A stretch of DNA of 64,000 bases from Thermoleptolyngbya sichuanensis A183 (GTDB taxonomy: Bacteria > Cyanobacteriota > Cyanobacteriia > Elainellales > Elainellaceae): positions 1,488,001-1,552,000 of the forward strand of contig NZ_CP053661.1 in the NCBI RefSeq assembly GCF_013177315.1. The letters are read 5' to 3'. This document shows positions 36,210-45,363 of this stretch, in pieces. A program made the position numbers and the translations under genes. Positions within the stretch are counted from its first letter, which is position 1, and the number at the start of each line of letters is the position of its first letter. The notes beneath the pieces were generated by a model. That model did no database searches. It was given only the letters and a program-made list of their open reading frames with translations, and was not told the origin of the DNA.

Positions 36210-36893
36210 CTATTTGCTAGTCAGCGAAGAAGCCAACTCGACGACCTTGCTCAAACCAGCCAGATGCTCAGAAATCGACTTGACATCGACAGAACCCGTG
36301 CTGATGCTGCTGGCATCGTCTGCAAGCTGTTTGATAGCCTGAGCCGCCTGAGAAACCAGATCCTTGGAACCGAAGACCTTAGTTTCAATCTGCTCCTTCA
36401 GAGCGTTTCCAGCATCGTCAGCAAACGCCTTCAGGTCAGCCTGGAGCTTGCTTGCAGCAGCCTTAGACGCATCAGCCACGGTGTCAGATTCGACCTTTAG
36501 GGCATCCAGCGCAGCGACCGACTCATTCAGCTTGGCGCTAGCTTTAACAAAACTCTTGGAGAGTTTGGCTTGCTCAGCAGAACCCGCAGGCGCAGTCGCC
36601 AACTTGTCCAGAGTTAGCTTCAGGTCATCTGCCAGCTTCTGAGCTTCTTTGAGACTCTTCGGCACGAGTTTGCTGACATCCGAAGCGTAGTCATCAATAA
36701 CTTCCTGGGTACTGGACAGGGTTTCGAGGAAGCTCTTGATCTGGGAGGACAGCGTTGGCTCGGCCACCTTGGCTAGCACTGGAGTTGTGAAGCCCATCGG
36801 AGCAGCGATCGCCCCATCGCCAGCTACAGCAGACAGCAGTAACAAAACTCCCGCGAGGAATCCAACAAGAACCCGATTGAAAAATGAAGTCAT
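36210..36893 (-). CDS. Exported helical coiled-coil protein
   Basis: The 227-residue protein has a signal peptide (MTSFFNRVLVGFLAGVLLLLSAVAGDGAIAA, about 1-31). The rest is Ala/Lys/Leu/Ser-rich and all helical (KSLKEAQKLADDLKLTLDKLATAP...AALDALKVESDTVADASKAAASKLQADLKAF), which suggests a helical bundle or coiled coil. No Cys is present. It resembles exported cyanobacterial proteins of unknown role and apolipoprotein-like bundles. The gene stands alone. Confidence 0.75.
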   Translation of the reverse strand: MTSFFNRVLVGFLAGVLLLLSAVAGDGAIAAPMGFTTPVLAKVAEPTLSSQIKSFLETLSSTQEVIDDYASDVSKLVPKSLKEAQKLADDLKLTLDKLATAPAGSAEQAKLSKSFVKASAKLNESVAALDALKVESDTVADASKAAASKLQADLKAFADDAGNALKEQIETKVFGSKDLVSQAAQAIKQLADDASSISTGSVDVKSISEHLAGLSKVVELASSLTSK

Positions 36894-37576
36894 AAAACTA
36901 CAAAATCCCTTTGAATTCGATAAAGCTGACTCAGCAGAATCTAATCACAGAACGTAGACTCGCTCTATTAAGAAATCCCAAAGAAGTTAAGGGTATTGCA
37001 TTACAACTAGAGTTGAACAAGCGCTACAAAGCAGACCAAAACCTTCAAACAGTGAGAATCCTAGAAGCAAAATCCCCAGAAGTGGGAGCAATAAAACATT
37101 AGAAAATGAATGCTCTATCGATCGCGCTACTCCTGCACTACTCCACGCAACTTAACAATGACACCTCAGCAATTATTTCTACTCTTGAACAGAGTCAGCA
37201 AATCTTTAAAAAACTTGATGACCGTAGGTTAGTAGAGAGCATTCCTGAGGTCAAGTCGCCTGTGCTACAAGAAGGAAAGAGGGATAATCTACGAGTTTTT
37301 CAAGCGTCAATCTCAAATTGACCCTTTGAATTTACTGAGGTTTTTCGATTTAGATGTATCCGATTTTTATCAACACTACGGAATCCTGAACTACTTGTTT
37401 GAAGATTTCAGGACTTACGCACTTGCGATAAGTCTTCTGGGTTTTGGACGATTTCTCGTGGGCGCAGCCCGCGAGAAATCGTCCAACTGCGTAAGTCCTA
37501 GATCTGAAGAATAGATGTGAAGTTTGAAGGGCGCATTTCATCCTTTTCTAGACAAATTTTTTAGACAAACAATGCT
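36894..37576. other. AT-rich region without a convincing gene
   Basis: About 680 bases, clearly more AT-rich than the neighbours. Two short forward frames (36911-37102, 37106-37321) lack ribosome sites and family resemblance. The MITE copy at 37410-37499 lies at its right side. It may be foreign or decayed DNA. Confidence 0.45.
37410..37499. mobile_element. MITE-like element, copy 2 (43-bp palindromic core)
   Basis: This is the best preserved copy: 90 bp with perfect 12-base ends AGGACTTACGCA and TGCGTAAGTCCT. The core at 37444-37486 has one mismatch in its 20-base arms. Flanks AGATTT and AGATCT may be an imperfect target duplication. It has no coding capacity. Confidence 0.88.
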
Positions 37577-37621
37577 TTGAATCCAATCAAAGCCCCGCTT
37601 TGGACTTCATGCGAACACAAG

Positions 37622-37798
37622 ATGCTAACAGGTGTAGTTAAACCATGCAAACTTACCTGCTGCTTAGTCTCGTTGTCAGTCCGTTTGTTATTCGGATCTG
37701 TGCTTGCTTTTGTGATCAGCACATCGTGGGTATCGATCGTGATGGTTTTGCTGGGCGAAGATGCTTGGGCGCAAGTCAGACCGTGGGTTGAGCCATGA
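37622..37798 (+). CDS. Possible small exported protein
   Basis: From the ATG at 37622 the frame gives 58 residues: a basic Cys-containing start, a hydrophobic stretch (SLSVRLLFGSVLAFVISTSWVSIVMVLLG) and a possible signal cleavage at AWAQ. There is no clear ribosome site. It is convergent with glcD. Unknown function. Confidence 0.3.
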   Translation: MLTGVVKPCKLTCCLVSLSVRLLFGSVLAFVISTSWVSIVMVLLGEDAWAQVRPWVEP

Positions 37799-37813
37799 GG
37801 CTTATCTTATCCT

Positions 37814-39289
37814 CTAGAACCGTTCTAGGGTGGGAAATGCGCTAGGGGCGATCGCCCTTGCGGCTTCTCCACAGGTCTTGGGCGTAGGAAAGATCTTGCC
37901 CGGATTCGCCAGCCCTTTGGGGTTAAATACCTGGCGGACATATTGCATCGTCTCCAGATCCGCAGCGGAGAACATTTCGGGCATGTAGCAGCGCTTGTCT
38001 GCGCCAATCCCGTGTTCTCCCGAAATGCTCCCGCCTACTTTCACGCAGAGCTTCAAGATGTCGCCGCCCAGATCTTCAACTTTCTCCAGTTCTCCCGGAA
38101 TCGCGTTGTTATAGAGAATCAGTGGGTGCAGGTTGCCGTCACCCGCATGAAACACGTTCGCCACGCGATAGCCGTGCTTCTGGCTCAGGGCCTCAATTTC
38201 TTGCAGCACGTATTGCAACTTCGTCCGGGGAATCACGCCATCTTGCACGTAGTAATCGGGGCTAATCCGGCCCATTGCAGCAAAGGCGGCCTTGCGTCCC
38301 TTCCACAGCGTCAGTCGCTCCTGCGGATCGCTGGCGGCAGTGATGTTCCGCGCCCCGTTTTGGCGACAGAGGGCTTCGACGCGCTGCGTGTTGGTGTCCA
38401 CTTCTACTTCGGAGCCGTCTAGCTCAATCAGCAAAATCGCCTCAGCATCGCGGGGGTAGCAGTTCGTGCCGACGACATCTTCCACCGCGTTGATGCTGAA
38501 GTTGTCCATCATTTCCATGCCGCCGGGGATAATGCCCGCGCTGATAATGTCTGACACAGTTTGTCCCGCTGCTTCCACGCTGGAAAAGTCCGCCAGCAGC
38601 ACGCGGATAGTTTCCGGCGCTTTTAGAATCCGCAGCGTAATTTCTGTGGCGATGCCCAGCGTCCCTTCGGAGCCGACAAAGATTCCAGTCAGGTCGTATC
38701 CGGGCATTTCGGGAATCTTACTGCCCAAATCGACGATCTCGCCCGTCGCCGTTACCACCTTCAGCCCCAGGACGTGGTTCACCGTTACGCCGTACTTCAG
38801 GCAGTGAACCCCGCCAGAGTTTTCCGCAACGTTGCCGCCGATGGAGCAGATGATCTGGCTGGAGGGATCGGGTGCATAGTAAAAACCTGCGCCGCTGACG
38901 GCTTGCGTCACCCAGTTGTTGATCACACCGGGCTGCACGACAACGCGCTGATTTTCCAGATCAATGTCCAAGATCTGGTTCATGCGGGCGGTGACGATCA
39001 GCACACAGTCTTCGACGGGCAGCGCCCCGCCAGAGAGTCCTGTACCTGCTCCCCTGGCGACAAAGGGAACCTGGTGGCGATCGCACACTCGAATCACCTG
39101 CGCCACTTGCTCTGTGGTGCGCGGCAGCACCACCACCGCCGGCCGCTGCTTGTAGCTGGTCAGCCCGTCGCACTCGTAGACCAGCAGCTCTTCCTTGCGC
39201 CGAATCACGCCGGACTCGCCCAAAATCGCGTCAAATTCTTGCAAAATCGGGGTCCAGTCGCGTTGGGAAGACGTTTCGAGTGTCAGCAT
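37814..39289 (-). CDS. glcD: Glycolate oxidase/dehydrogenase FAD subunit (GlcD)
   Basis: GlcD oxidises glycolate to glyoxylate using FAD; in cyanobacteria this recovers carbon from photorespiratory glycolate, and some homologues also use D-lactate. The 491-residue protein has the PCMH-type FAD domain (VPFVARGAGTGLSGGALP at about 75-92; NVAENSGGVHCLKYGVT; GSEGTLGIATEITL) and the C-terminal FAD-oxidase domain with GHAG-like NVFHAGDGNLHPLI and SGEHGIGADK. It lacks an iron-sulfur extension, so it depends on a partner such as GlcF, not present here. The ATG at 39289 is the first good start. It is divergent from the DUF39 gene. Confidence 0.93.
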   Translation of the reverse strand: MLTLETSSQRDWTPILQEFDAILGESGVIRRKEELLVYECDGLTSYKQRPAVVVLPRTTEQVAQVIRVCDRHQVPFVARGAGTGLSGGALPVEDCVLIVTARMNQILDIDLENQRVVVQPGVINNWVTQAVSGAGFYYAPDPSSQIICSIGGNVAENSGGVHCLKYGVTVNHVLGLKVVTATGEIVDLGSKIPEMPGYDLTGIFVGSEGTLGIATEITLRILKAPETIRVLLADFSSVEAAGQTVSDIISAGIIPGGMEMMDNFSINAVEDVVGTNCYPRDAEAILLIELDGSEVEVDTNTQRVEALCRQNGARNITAASDPQERLTLWKGRKAAFAAMGRISPDYYVQDGVIPRTKLQYVLQEIEALSQKHGYRVANVFHAGDGNLHPLILYNNAIPGELEKVEDLGGDILKLCVKVGGSISGEHGIGADKRCYMPEMFSAADLETMQYVRQVFNPKGLANPGKIFPTPKTCGEAARAIAPSAFPTLERF

Positions 39290-39624
39290 GGCCAGAGGTT
39301 CAGAGTGGTAGGAGAAGGAGTTAGAAATTGAAGATTGACTGAAGATTGACTGTAGAAAGGGATTAACCGAGATGCGAATGAATAATTTGCCCTAACCTTA
39401 TCATCAGGCGTTTTGCTGAAAGATGCTAGGTGTTGCCAAGGATGCAGATTCCCCTACATTTTTCCTATCTAGCCTATCCAGGAGGGACTCGAAATCCATC
39501 CAACTCTTCCGTCCCTTGGCGTAACGATCCCCCTAAATCCCCCTTATCAAGGGGGACTGTCCAGACCCTAATCCCGAAGCCTAACTCCTGCCCCCGCAAC
39601 CCGACTCCTGCAACCCGACCCTTT
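39290..39624. other. Intergenic region between glcD and the DUF39 gene
   Basis: About 335 bases holding divergent promoters. CCCCCTAAATCCCCCTTATCAAGGGGGACT at 39529-39557 is a hairpin similar to the inner part of the element at 52228-52392. The ORF upstream of 39625 is repeat DNA, not coding. Confidence 0.55.
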
Positions 39625-40851
39625 ATGAAAACCATCGCCGAAATCAATGACAAGATTCAGCAGCAAACAGCCGTAGTGTGGACGGTGGAGGAGCTAAAGG
39701 CGCAGGTGGCGGAGTTGGGTGTAGCCCAAGTGGCAAAGACGGTGGACGTGGTGACGACGGGCACGTTTGAGCCTGCGGAATCGTCGGGGGCGGTGCTGAA
39801 CCTGGGGCATACTGATCCGCCGATTAAAATTCGCCAGTGCTGGCTGGATGGCGTGATGGCCTATTCGGGCTTTGGGGCGGTGGACTTGTATCTAGGCGCG
39901 AGTCAGATGGCGGAGATGGGCGGCGCGTGGGATACACCTGATCCGGAGGAACTGCGCGAGGGCAAAGGGCGCAATGTACCGCGAGAGCGGGGCGGTGGCC
40001 ACGTCATCGCCGACCTGATCGCCGGAAAGCCTGTAAAGCTGCGGGCGATTGGCCAAGTGACGGACTGCTACCCCCGTGCGTCGGTGGAGACAACGATTAC
40101 CCGCGACACGATTAACCAGTTCTACTTGTTTAACCCGCGTAATTTATACCAGAACTTCATCGTGGGCGTGAACGGGGGCGATCGCCCGCTCTATACCTAC
40201 CTAGGCCCGCTCCAGCCACGCCTAGGCAATGCGGTCTATGCCAATCCGGGAGCGCTGTCGCCCCTGCTGAATGACCCAGATTTGAACCTGGTGGGCATTG
40301 GCACGCGGATTTTTCTGGGCGGCGGCGTGGGCTATGTAGCCTGGGAGGGAACGCAGCATTTTCCGCTGCAAAAGCGGCTGCCCAACCATACACCCATCGG
40401 CCCGGCGGCGACGCTGGCACTGATTGGCGATGCCAAGCAAATGAGCGATCGCTGGGTCAAGGGCTGCTATTTCAGGGGCTACGGCCCGTCGCTGATGATT
40501 GGCATTGGCGTGCCGCTGCCCGTCCTCAACGAGGCAGTGGTAGAACGCTGCGCCGTCCAGGATGCAGATCTGGTGGCTCCAGTGGTAGATTTTTCGATTC
40601 CCCGGCGGGTGCGCCCCACCTTCGGGCTGGTCAGCTATGCCCAGCTAAAATCAGGCCGCATTACCATCGACGGCCGCAGTGTCCGATCTGCGCCGCTGTC
40701 CAGCATTTTTCTGGCACGGCAGATAGCTCAGGAATTGAAGCAGTGGATCGAGGCGGGCGAGTTTACCCTGACGGAACCTATAGCCCCGATTCCGGGCGAT
40801 CGCACATTTCTGGCACAAGATCGACTGGGGTCGCAAATCAGCCTGGAGTAG
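39625..40851 (+). CDS. Homocysteine biosynthesis protein (DUF39/HcyBio)
   Basis: This 408-residue cytoplasmic enzyme is of the DUF39 family, which in archaea and anaerobes makes homocysteine from aspartate semialdehyde and sulfide. I chose the ATG at 39625, where the protein starts KTIAEINDKIQQQTAVVWTVEELKAQV, the family start. Other family signatures are VVTTGTFEPAESSGAVLNLGHTDPPIKI, GKGRNVPRERGGGHVIADLIAGKPV, GIGTRIFLGGGVGYVAWEGTQH and PSLMIGIGVPLPVLNE. In many species an NIL-ferredoxin partner lies beside it; none is here. Its role in a cyanobacterium that also has standard methionine routes is less certain. Confidence 0.9.
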   Translation: MKTIAEINDKIQQQTAVVWTVEELKAQVAELGVAQVAKTVDVVTTGTFEPAESSGAVLNLGHTDPPIKIRQCWLDGVMAYSGFGAVDLYLGASQMAEMGGAWDTPDPEELREGKGRNVPRERGGGHVIADLIAGKPVKLRAIGQVTDCYPRASVETTITRDTINQFYLFNPRNLYQNFIVGVNGGDRPLYTYLGPLQPRLGNAVYANPGALSPLLNDPDLNLVGIGTRIFLGGGVGYVAWEGTQHFPLQKRLPNHTPIGPAATLALIGDAKQMSDRWVKGCYFRGYGPSLMIGIGVPLPVLNEAVVERCAVQDADLVAPVVDFSIPRRVRPTFGLVSYAQLKSGRITIDGRSVRSAPLSSIFLARQIAQELKQWIEAGEFTLTEPIAPIPGDRTFLAQDRLGSQISLE

Positions 40852-40877
40852 TGATCGCCCCAGGAACCAAACCTGCA

Positions 40878-42182
40878 CTAAGAATCTTTCTGGCGCTTCA
40901 CGGGCTTAGATATGCCCTCGCGTCGCACAGGAGCCGGAGTCGATCCGCCCTCGCCAGCGCGAACGGGACGAGACGGCGCACCGCCCCGATCAGGGAAGCG
41001 CTTCTTGCGAGCGAAGTTGCTGCGTGGGCCGCCACCCTTAGACTTGCGCTTCTTGGGTGGCACCAGACCAATCAACGTTCCGCCCTGCAACATCAGGTCG
41101 TTTCCCTTGCGCTGTACATGCAAATCCCAGAAATAGCCTACGGTTTTACCTTCCAGGGTTCCATGCAGGATGATTTTGAACATCCGCTCCTTGTCTTCAC
41201 CAGGTTTGTCGGTTTTTTTGGGAGCCTGCTGCACGCGCACGACAACGCGATTCTCTTCGGGAGAAGCCGACAGCACCTCACCGCGCACCGAGAAGTAGCC
41301 GTCGGTGAGTCCATCAGGCATTGCGGACTCTGGCACTGTTTCAGATTCAGATGAAGCTTCACCCGTTTTTGGCTCATCTGCCTCTTTGGGTTTGGTTAAA
41401 CTTTCAGGTTCCCAGACTCCCACAATCTGGGCGTGCAGATCGGCCACCTTTTCGCGGGTGCGGGGATACACCACCCACAGGTGAGCCTGGGTCAGGTCAA
41501 GATGCTTTTTCACCAAGCTCATGACTCGACCCAGCAGCACTGCATCGATCACGGTGCCGTCTTCTGTGGTCAGCGTGCCACGGGTAAACTGCTCCTCAGA
41601 GGGGGCATAAACGCCGCGCACCAGCCCAATTGCGCGATACTGCATGGGTTCGCTGGCGGGCGGAATGGGGTGATTTCGCGGGGTGTTCTTTTCAGCTACG
41701 CCTGCGTCAATAGTTCCAGAGGCTGCCTCAGCGTTCCCTTGAGTTCCCACCTCCGCCACGGGTTCAGTCGTCGCTGGGGACTCAGCTACTGTGCTGTCTA
41801 GTTTGTCTGGCGTTGCTGTGGGTTCTGCGACCGAAGGCTTGATGCTCTGAGGCTTGGGGTCTTCTTCGGGCTTGGCGGCGGCCGGGCGAACAGGCGGCTT
41901 GGGCGGCTTGGGCGGTGTCAGCGGCTTCACAGTAGCCGTCTTGTCATCCTCCGATAGACTTTCTGAGGCATACGGCTGGTGGGCATGAGCGTCAGCACCG
42001 TTGGGCGTGGGCAAATCGGATGGCACGGTCGGGGCATCGCTGGACAAAGCGGGGGCGGAAATCTGATCCATATCGGTCGGTACTGGTGAGGATAGCTCAG
42101 GTGCAGATGATGCCTGAGACGGTTCATTGGGGGACGACGATGACCCAGAAGACTTGGACGACTGAGCGCGAGACGAACTCAT
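40878..42182 (-). CDS. Disordered, basic-tailed cyanobacterial protein
   Basis: The ATG at 42182 has a strong site (AAGGAGGTTGC). Of 434 residues, the first 175 are low complexity (Ser/Pro/Ala/Glu). A conserved-looking core follows: MQYRAIGLVRGVYAPSEEQFTRGTLTTEDGTVIDAVLLGRVMSLVKKHLDL (about 180-235), VYPRT...ADLHAQIVGVWEP, then FSVRGEVLSASPEENRVVVRVQQAPKK and FKIILHGTLEGKTVGYFWDLHVQRKGNDL (about 295-385). The tail is Lys/Arg/Gly-rich. The core looks like OB- or SH3-like beta barrels, and the tail suggests RNA or DNA binding. I do not know the function; similar proteins are widespread in cyanobacteria. Confidence 0.75.
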   Translation of the reverse strand: MSSSRAQSSKSSGSSSSPNEPSQASSAPELSSPVPTDMDQISAPALSSDAPTVPSDLPTPNGADAHAHQPYASESLSEDDKTATVKPLTPPKPPKPPVRPAAAKPEEDPKPQSIKPSVAEPTATPDKLDSTVAESPATTEPVAEVGTQGNAEAASGTIDAGVAEKNTPRNHPIPPASEPMQYRAIGLVRGVYAPSEEQFTRGTLTTEDGTVIDAVLLGRVMSLVKKHLDLTQAHLWVVYPRTREKVADLHAQIVGVWEPESLTKPKEADEPKTGEASSESETVPESAMPDGLTDGYFSVRGEVLSASPEENRVVVRVQQAPKKTDKPGEDKERMFKIILHGTLEGKTVGYFWDLHVQRKGNDLMLQGGTLIGLVPPKKRKSKGGGPRSNFARKKRFPDRGGAPSRPVRAGEGGSTPAPVRREGISKPVKRQKDS

Positions 42183-42572
42183 GCAACCTCCTTATTGCGG
42201 GAACCCATCCACCCGCAAACGCTGACAGGTAAATGCCAGTGAAACAACAAGCGAACCACTTGGAAATAAACACTAGGTTAACATCCAGGTTGATGCTGGC
42301 TGCCAGTCTTGATTAAGGCATTTTATCGATCGAGCGGTTTCTGGGCCAAGCGACCAAGGGTGAGTAGGGTGCGTCCCGACAGACAGGCAAGGCGTAAACC
42401 CAGATAGAGCAGGGTCTGCCCCTGACAAAGCGCGGGGCATAATTATTCCCTGCTGATTTATACAGAGGCGATCGCCCCGCGTCAGGGATTTCGGCTGATG
42501 TTTTCGATGTTGGATCATAATGGAATGGCATTTGACAAATGACGAATTTCTATTTGAGTTTGGGGTTTGGCC
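42183..42572. other. Intergenic region with a long hairpin
   Basis: About 390 bases between divergent genes. CCCCTGACAAAGCGCGGGGC at 42419-42438 can pair with GCCCCGCGTCAGGG at 42475-42488 around a 36-base AT-rich loop. The stem is strong and lies upstream of the TPR gene; it could be a regulatory structure. Confidence 0.5.
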
Positions 42573-43529
42573 GTGTTTGACAAGCGCAATCGTTGGATTG
42601 TTAACGGGGTGATGGCGATCGCCGCCTTCGCTTTCTTGGCCCTGCTGTTTCTGCCGTTTATGACGGCGCTGCGGTCAGGAGTGGCCAGTTCGGGTGCGTC
42701 GCCCAGCGCAACACCCGGCGCGTCTCCTGCGTCGCAACAGGCGGAACTGGCAGATCAGGCGCGGGGCTATGAGCTGGTGCTGCAACGAGAACCCGACAAT
42801 CAAACCGCGCTGCGGGGGCTGCTGGAAACCCGCATTCGCCAGGGCGACGTGCAGGGCGCAATCGAGCCATTGGAAAAGCTGGCCAAGCTCAACCCCGACC
42901 AGAGCGACTACACTGTGCTGCTGGCCCAGGCAAAACAGCGCGTGGGCGATCGCGAAGGAGCCGCCCAGGCCTACCGCAGCATTTTGGAAACCCAGCCGGG
43001 GAATATCAACGCGCTGCAAGGGTTTGTGGACCTGATGCTAGAGCAGCAGCGCCCCGAAGCGGCCGTCAGCCTGCTGCAAGACACGCTCCGCACCGCCGAT
43101 GAGCGAAATCGAGTGGCTCCGGGCAGTGTCGATGTGGTTTCGGTGCAACTGCTGCTGGGACGGGTCTACGCGCAGCAGGGCAGGACGCAAGAGGCGATCG
43201 CCCTCTATGACCAGTCCATCGAGCAAAACGCCCTCGATTTTCGCCCAGTGCTGGGCAAGGCGCTCGTTCTGCAAGCCGCCGGACGCACCGAAGAATCCAA
43301 GCCGCTATTCGACAGCGCCGCTGCCCTAGCTCCAGCCCAATATAAAGATCAGATCAATCAGCTAGCCAGCGGCGGACAGGGGCAAACCGCTGCATCGCCC
43401 TTGGAATCGTCTCCATCGGACGCACCCACAGGCACAACGCCCCTGCCCAGCCCAACGGCTCTCCCGGCAGGCAGTCCTGCGGCCGAGAGCAGCCCTTCTT
43501 CGCCATCCCGCGTCACGGGCAATCCTTAA
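42573..43529 (+). CDS. Membrane-anchored TPR protein
   Basis: I chose GTG 42573 (MFDKRNRWIVNGVMAIAAFAF). The 318-residue protein has an N-terminal membrane helix (about 9-30), then four to five TPR repeats (about 58-260): ELVLQREPDNQTALRGLLETRIRQG, PLEKLAKLNPDQSDYTVLLAQAKQRVGD, YRSILETQPGNINALQGFVDLMLEQ, and ALYDQSIEQNALDFRPVLGKALVLQAAG. A Pro/Ser tail ends it. TPR proteins of this kind act as assembly scaffolds. It probably sits on the inner or thylakoid membrane with the TPR part on one face. It is followed 60 bases later by the aldolase gene. Confidence 0.87.
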   Translation: MFDKRNRWIVNGVMAIAAFAFLALLFLPFMTALRSGVASSGASPSATPGASPASQQAELADQARGYELVLQREPDNQTALRGLLETRIRQGDVQGAIEPLEKLAKLNPDQSDYTVLLAQAKQRVGDREGAAQAYRSILETQPGNINALQGFVDLMLEQQRPEAAVSLLQDTLRTADERNRVAPGSVDVVSVQLLLGRVYAQQGRTQEAIALYDQSIEQNALDFRPVLGKALVLQAAGRTEESKPLFDSAAALAPAQYKDQINQLASGGQGQTAASPLESSPSDAPTGTTPLPSPTALPAGSPAAESSPSSPSRVTGNP

Positions 43530-43589
43530 ACGGTTCGTAATTTGACACATCCAACCTTAAACCTGCAACCAGCACCCCCTCAGCCACCC

Positions 43590-44663
43590 ATGAACTTTTG
43601 CAGCGATAACGTGACCGGAGCGTCGCCCGAAATTCTGTCTGCGCTGATTGCTGCCAATGGCGGAGCCGCGATGCCCTATGGCGCTGACGACATTACGCAG
43701 CGGCTCCAGCAGCGGTTTTGTGACCTGTTTGAAACCAACCTGTCGATGTTCCCAGTTGCCACGGGGTCTGCGGCAAACGCGCTGGCTCTGTCGGTCGTTG
43801 CGCCGCCCTACGGCGCGATCTACTGCCACGCCGAAGCCCACATCAACGTGGACGAATGCGGCGCACCGGAGTTGTTTACTGGCGGTGCAAAGCTGGTGAC
43901 GCTTCCAGGGGAAAACGGCAAAATCACGGCGGAGGCGCTGGCCCACGCGCTGGCCCATGCCGGAATTGGGTTTGTGCATCATGTCCAGCCTGCCGCCGTC
44001 AGCATTACCCAGGCAACCGAAGCGGGCACAGTGTATACGCTGGAAGAAATTCGGGCGATCGCCCAGGTCGCGCACCAATACCATCTGCCGCTGCACCTGG
44101 ATGGGGCGCGGTTTGCCAATGCCCTAGTTAGCCTGGGCTGCACGCCTGCCGAGATGACCTGGCAAGCAGGCGTAGACATGCTCTCCTTTGGGGCAACAAA
44201 AAATGGGGCGATCGCCGCCGAGGCCGTCCTCTTTTTTAATCCGGAGCAAGCAGCCGGATTTGAATATCGCCGCAAGCGGGGCGGCCACCTGTTTTCCAAG
44301 ATGCGCTTTCTCTCCGCCCAACTGGAAGCCTACCTGACAGACGACCTCTGGCTGCGAAACGCCGCCCACGCCAACTGCCTGGCCCAGCGCCTCGCCGCTG
44401 GACTGCGGAAAATTCCCGGCGTGACCCTCGCCTATCCCGTCGAAGCCAACGAGCTATTTGTCCGCTTTCCCGACCCCATCCTGAAAGGACTCCAGGCAGA
44501 CGGCTTTCAGTTCTATGCCTGGGAGTCGGACGGTCGCTCGATGGTGCGCCTAGTAACAGCGTTTAACACGGCCGAAGCAGACGTAGACGCATTCCTCAGC
44601 GCCGCCCAGCGCCACAGCCGACCGATCGTAGACGAGGCGGTAGACGAGGCAATCGCCTCTTGA
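43590..44663 (+). CDS. ltaE: Low-specificity L-threonine aldolase
   Basis: This PLP enzyme splits L-threonine (and allo-threonine) into glycine and acetaldehyde, and can also act on beta-hydroxy amino acids. I chose the ATG at 43590 (MNFCSDNVTGASPEILSAL, the family start). The 357-residue fold-type-I enzyme has VATGSAANALAL (about 55), CHAEAHINVDECGA with the His stacking on PLP (about 80), HLDGARFANAL with the Asp-Gly-Ala-Arg motif (about 165-172) and the PLP lysine in FGATKNGA (about 204). A Glu/Ala-rich tail ends it. It probably shares a transcript with the TPR gene. Confidence 0.93.
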   Translation: MNFCSDNVTGASPEILSALIAANGGAAMPYGADDITQRLQQRFCDLFETNLSMFPVATGSAANALALSVVAPPYGAIYCHAEAHINVDECGAPELFTGGAKLVTLPGENGKITAEALAHALAHAGIGFVHHVQPAAVSITQATEAGTVYTLEEIRAIAQVAHQYHLPLHLDGARFANALVSLGCTPAEMTWQAGVDMLSFGATKNGAIAAEAVLFFNPEQAAGFEYRRKRGGHLFSKMRFLSAQLEAYLTDDLWLRNAAHANCLAQRLAAGLRKIPGVTLAYPVEANELFVRFPDPILKGLQADGFQFYAWESDGRSMVRLVTAFNTAEADVDAFLSAAQRHSRPIVDEAVDEAIAS

Positions 44664-45363
44664 CCCTGGGAACTCTTACCAAAAAGCTGGGATTTATGAC
44701 CTGCGTATTTGTGCGGCGATTTTGGTGGCGATCGCCCTCAAAAAAAACACACGGGCATTGTTCCGTAAGATCCGAACTCTAGGGCGATCGCCCCGGTATT
44801 TTCCTAGAAACCACCGCCATTTCGGGCAATCTGTGCCAGGTCATCTAGTTATTTTCAGCACAGAGATCCGGATATGCTTGATACAGCCTTGATAAAGTGA
44901 GCGAGCAAGTTGAAGTTTCAAGCTCCAACTTGCCAATCGTATCCGTAGAGTTGAGCATGGCTGTCTCAATAAACCTGTTCAGTGTGAATCTGTTGAACGA
45001 TTCGGCGTTTCGTAAAGCCCTGAACTTTGCGATCTACCCGTCAAAATCTGGTTCCGTCGCAATTTGGGTTCCGTCGCAATTTGATTGAGTGAAACACGCA
45101 TCTCGCATTTTCTTTCGTGAAAGAACTGTAAGTTCTCCGTGAATTTCAGGCTGTAGCGTTGTCATCTCTTGCTATCGAAGGCAAAATCTAGTGTAGGTTG
45201 CTACATCGAGTGTTACAAGCACTGAGGCTAAAGGCGCTCAGTACCTAGACAGGGTTCTCCTCAGAAGCGTTTCTCGTGAAAGCCCGTCTGCCTCGATCTA
45301 CCGAGTGGTGCTCTGCCAAGTCTGTTCCGACAAAACCACTTAGATAGATCATTCATTCAACTT
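44664..45363. other. 700-base intergenic region
   Basis: No convincing gene. GGTGGCGATCGCCCTCAAAAAAAACAC near 44724 follows ltaE and is terminator-like. TTCCGTCGCAATTTG occurs twice near 45050-45083. A short forward ORF at 44897-45088 has no ribosome site and no resemblance. The AT-rich part before 45364 must carry the promoter of the PTPA-CTERM gene. Confidence 0.5.

Noticed and set aside
36911-37321. Two short forward frames in AT-rich DNA
   Set aside because: They lack ribosome sites and recognisable motifs; they may be decayed sequence.
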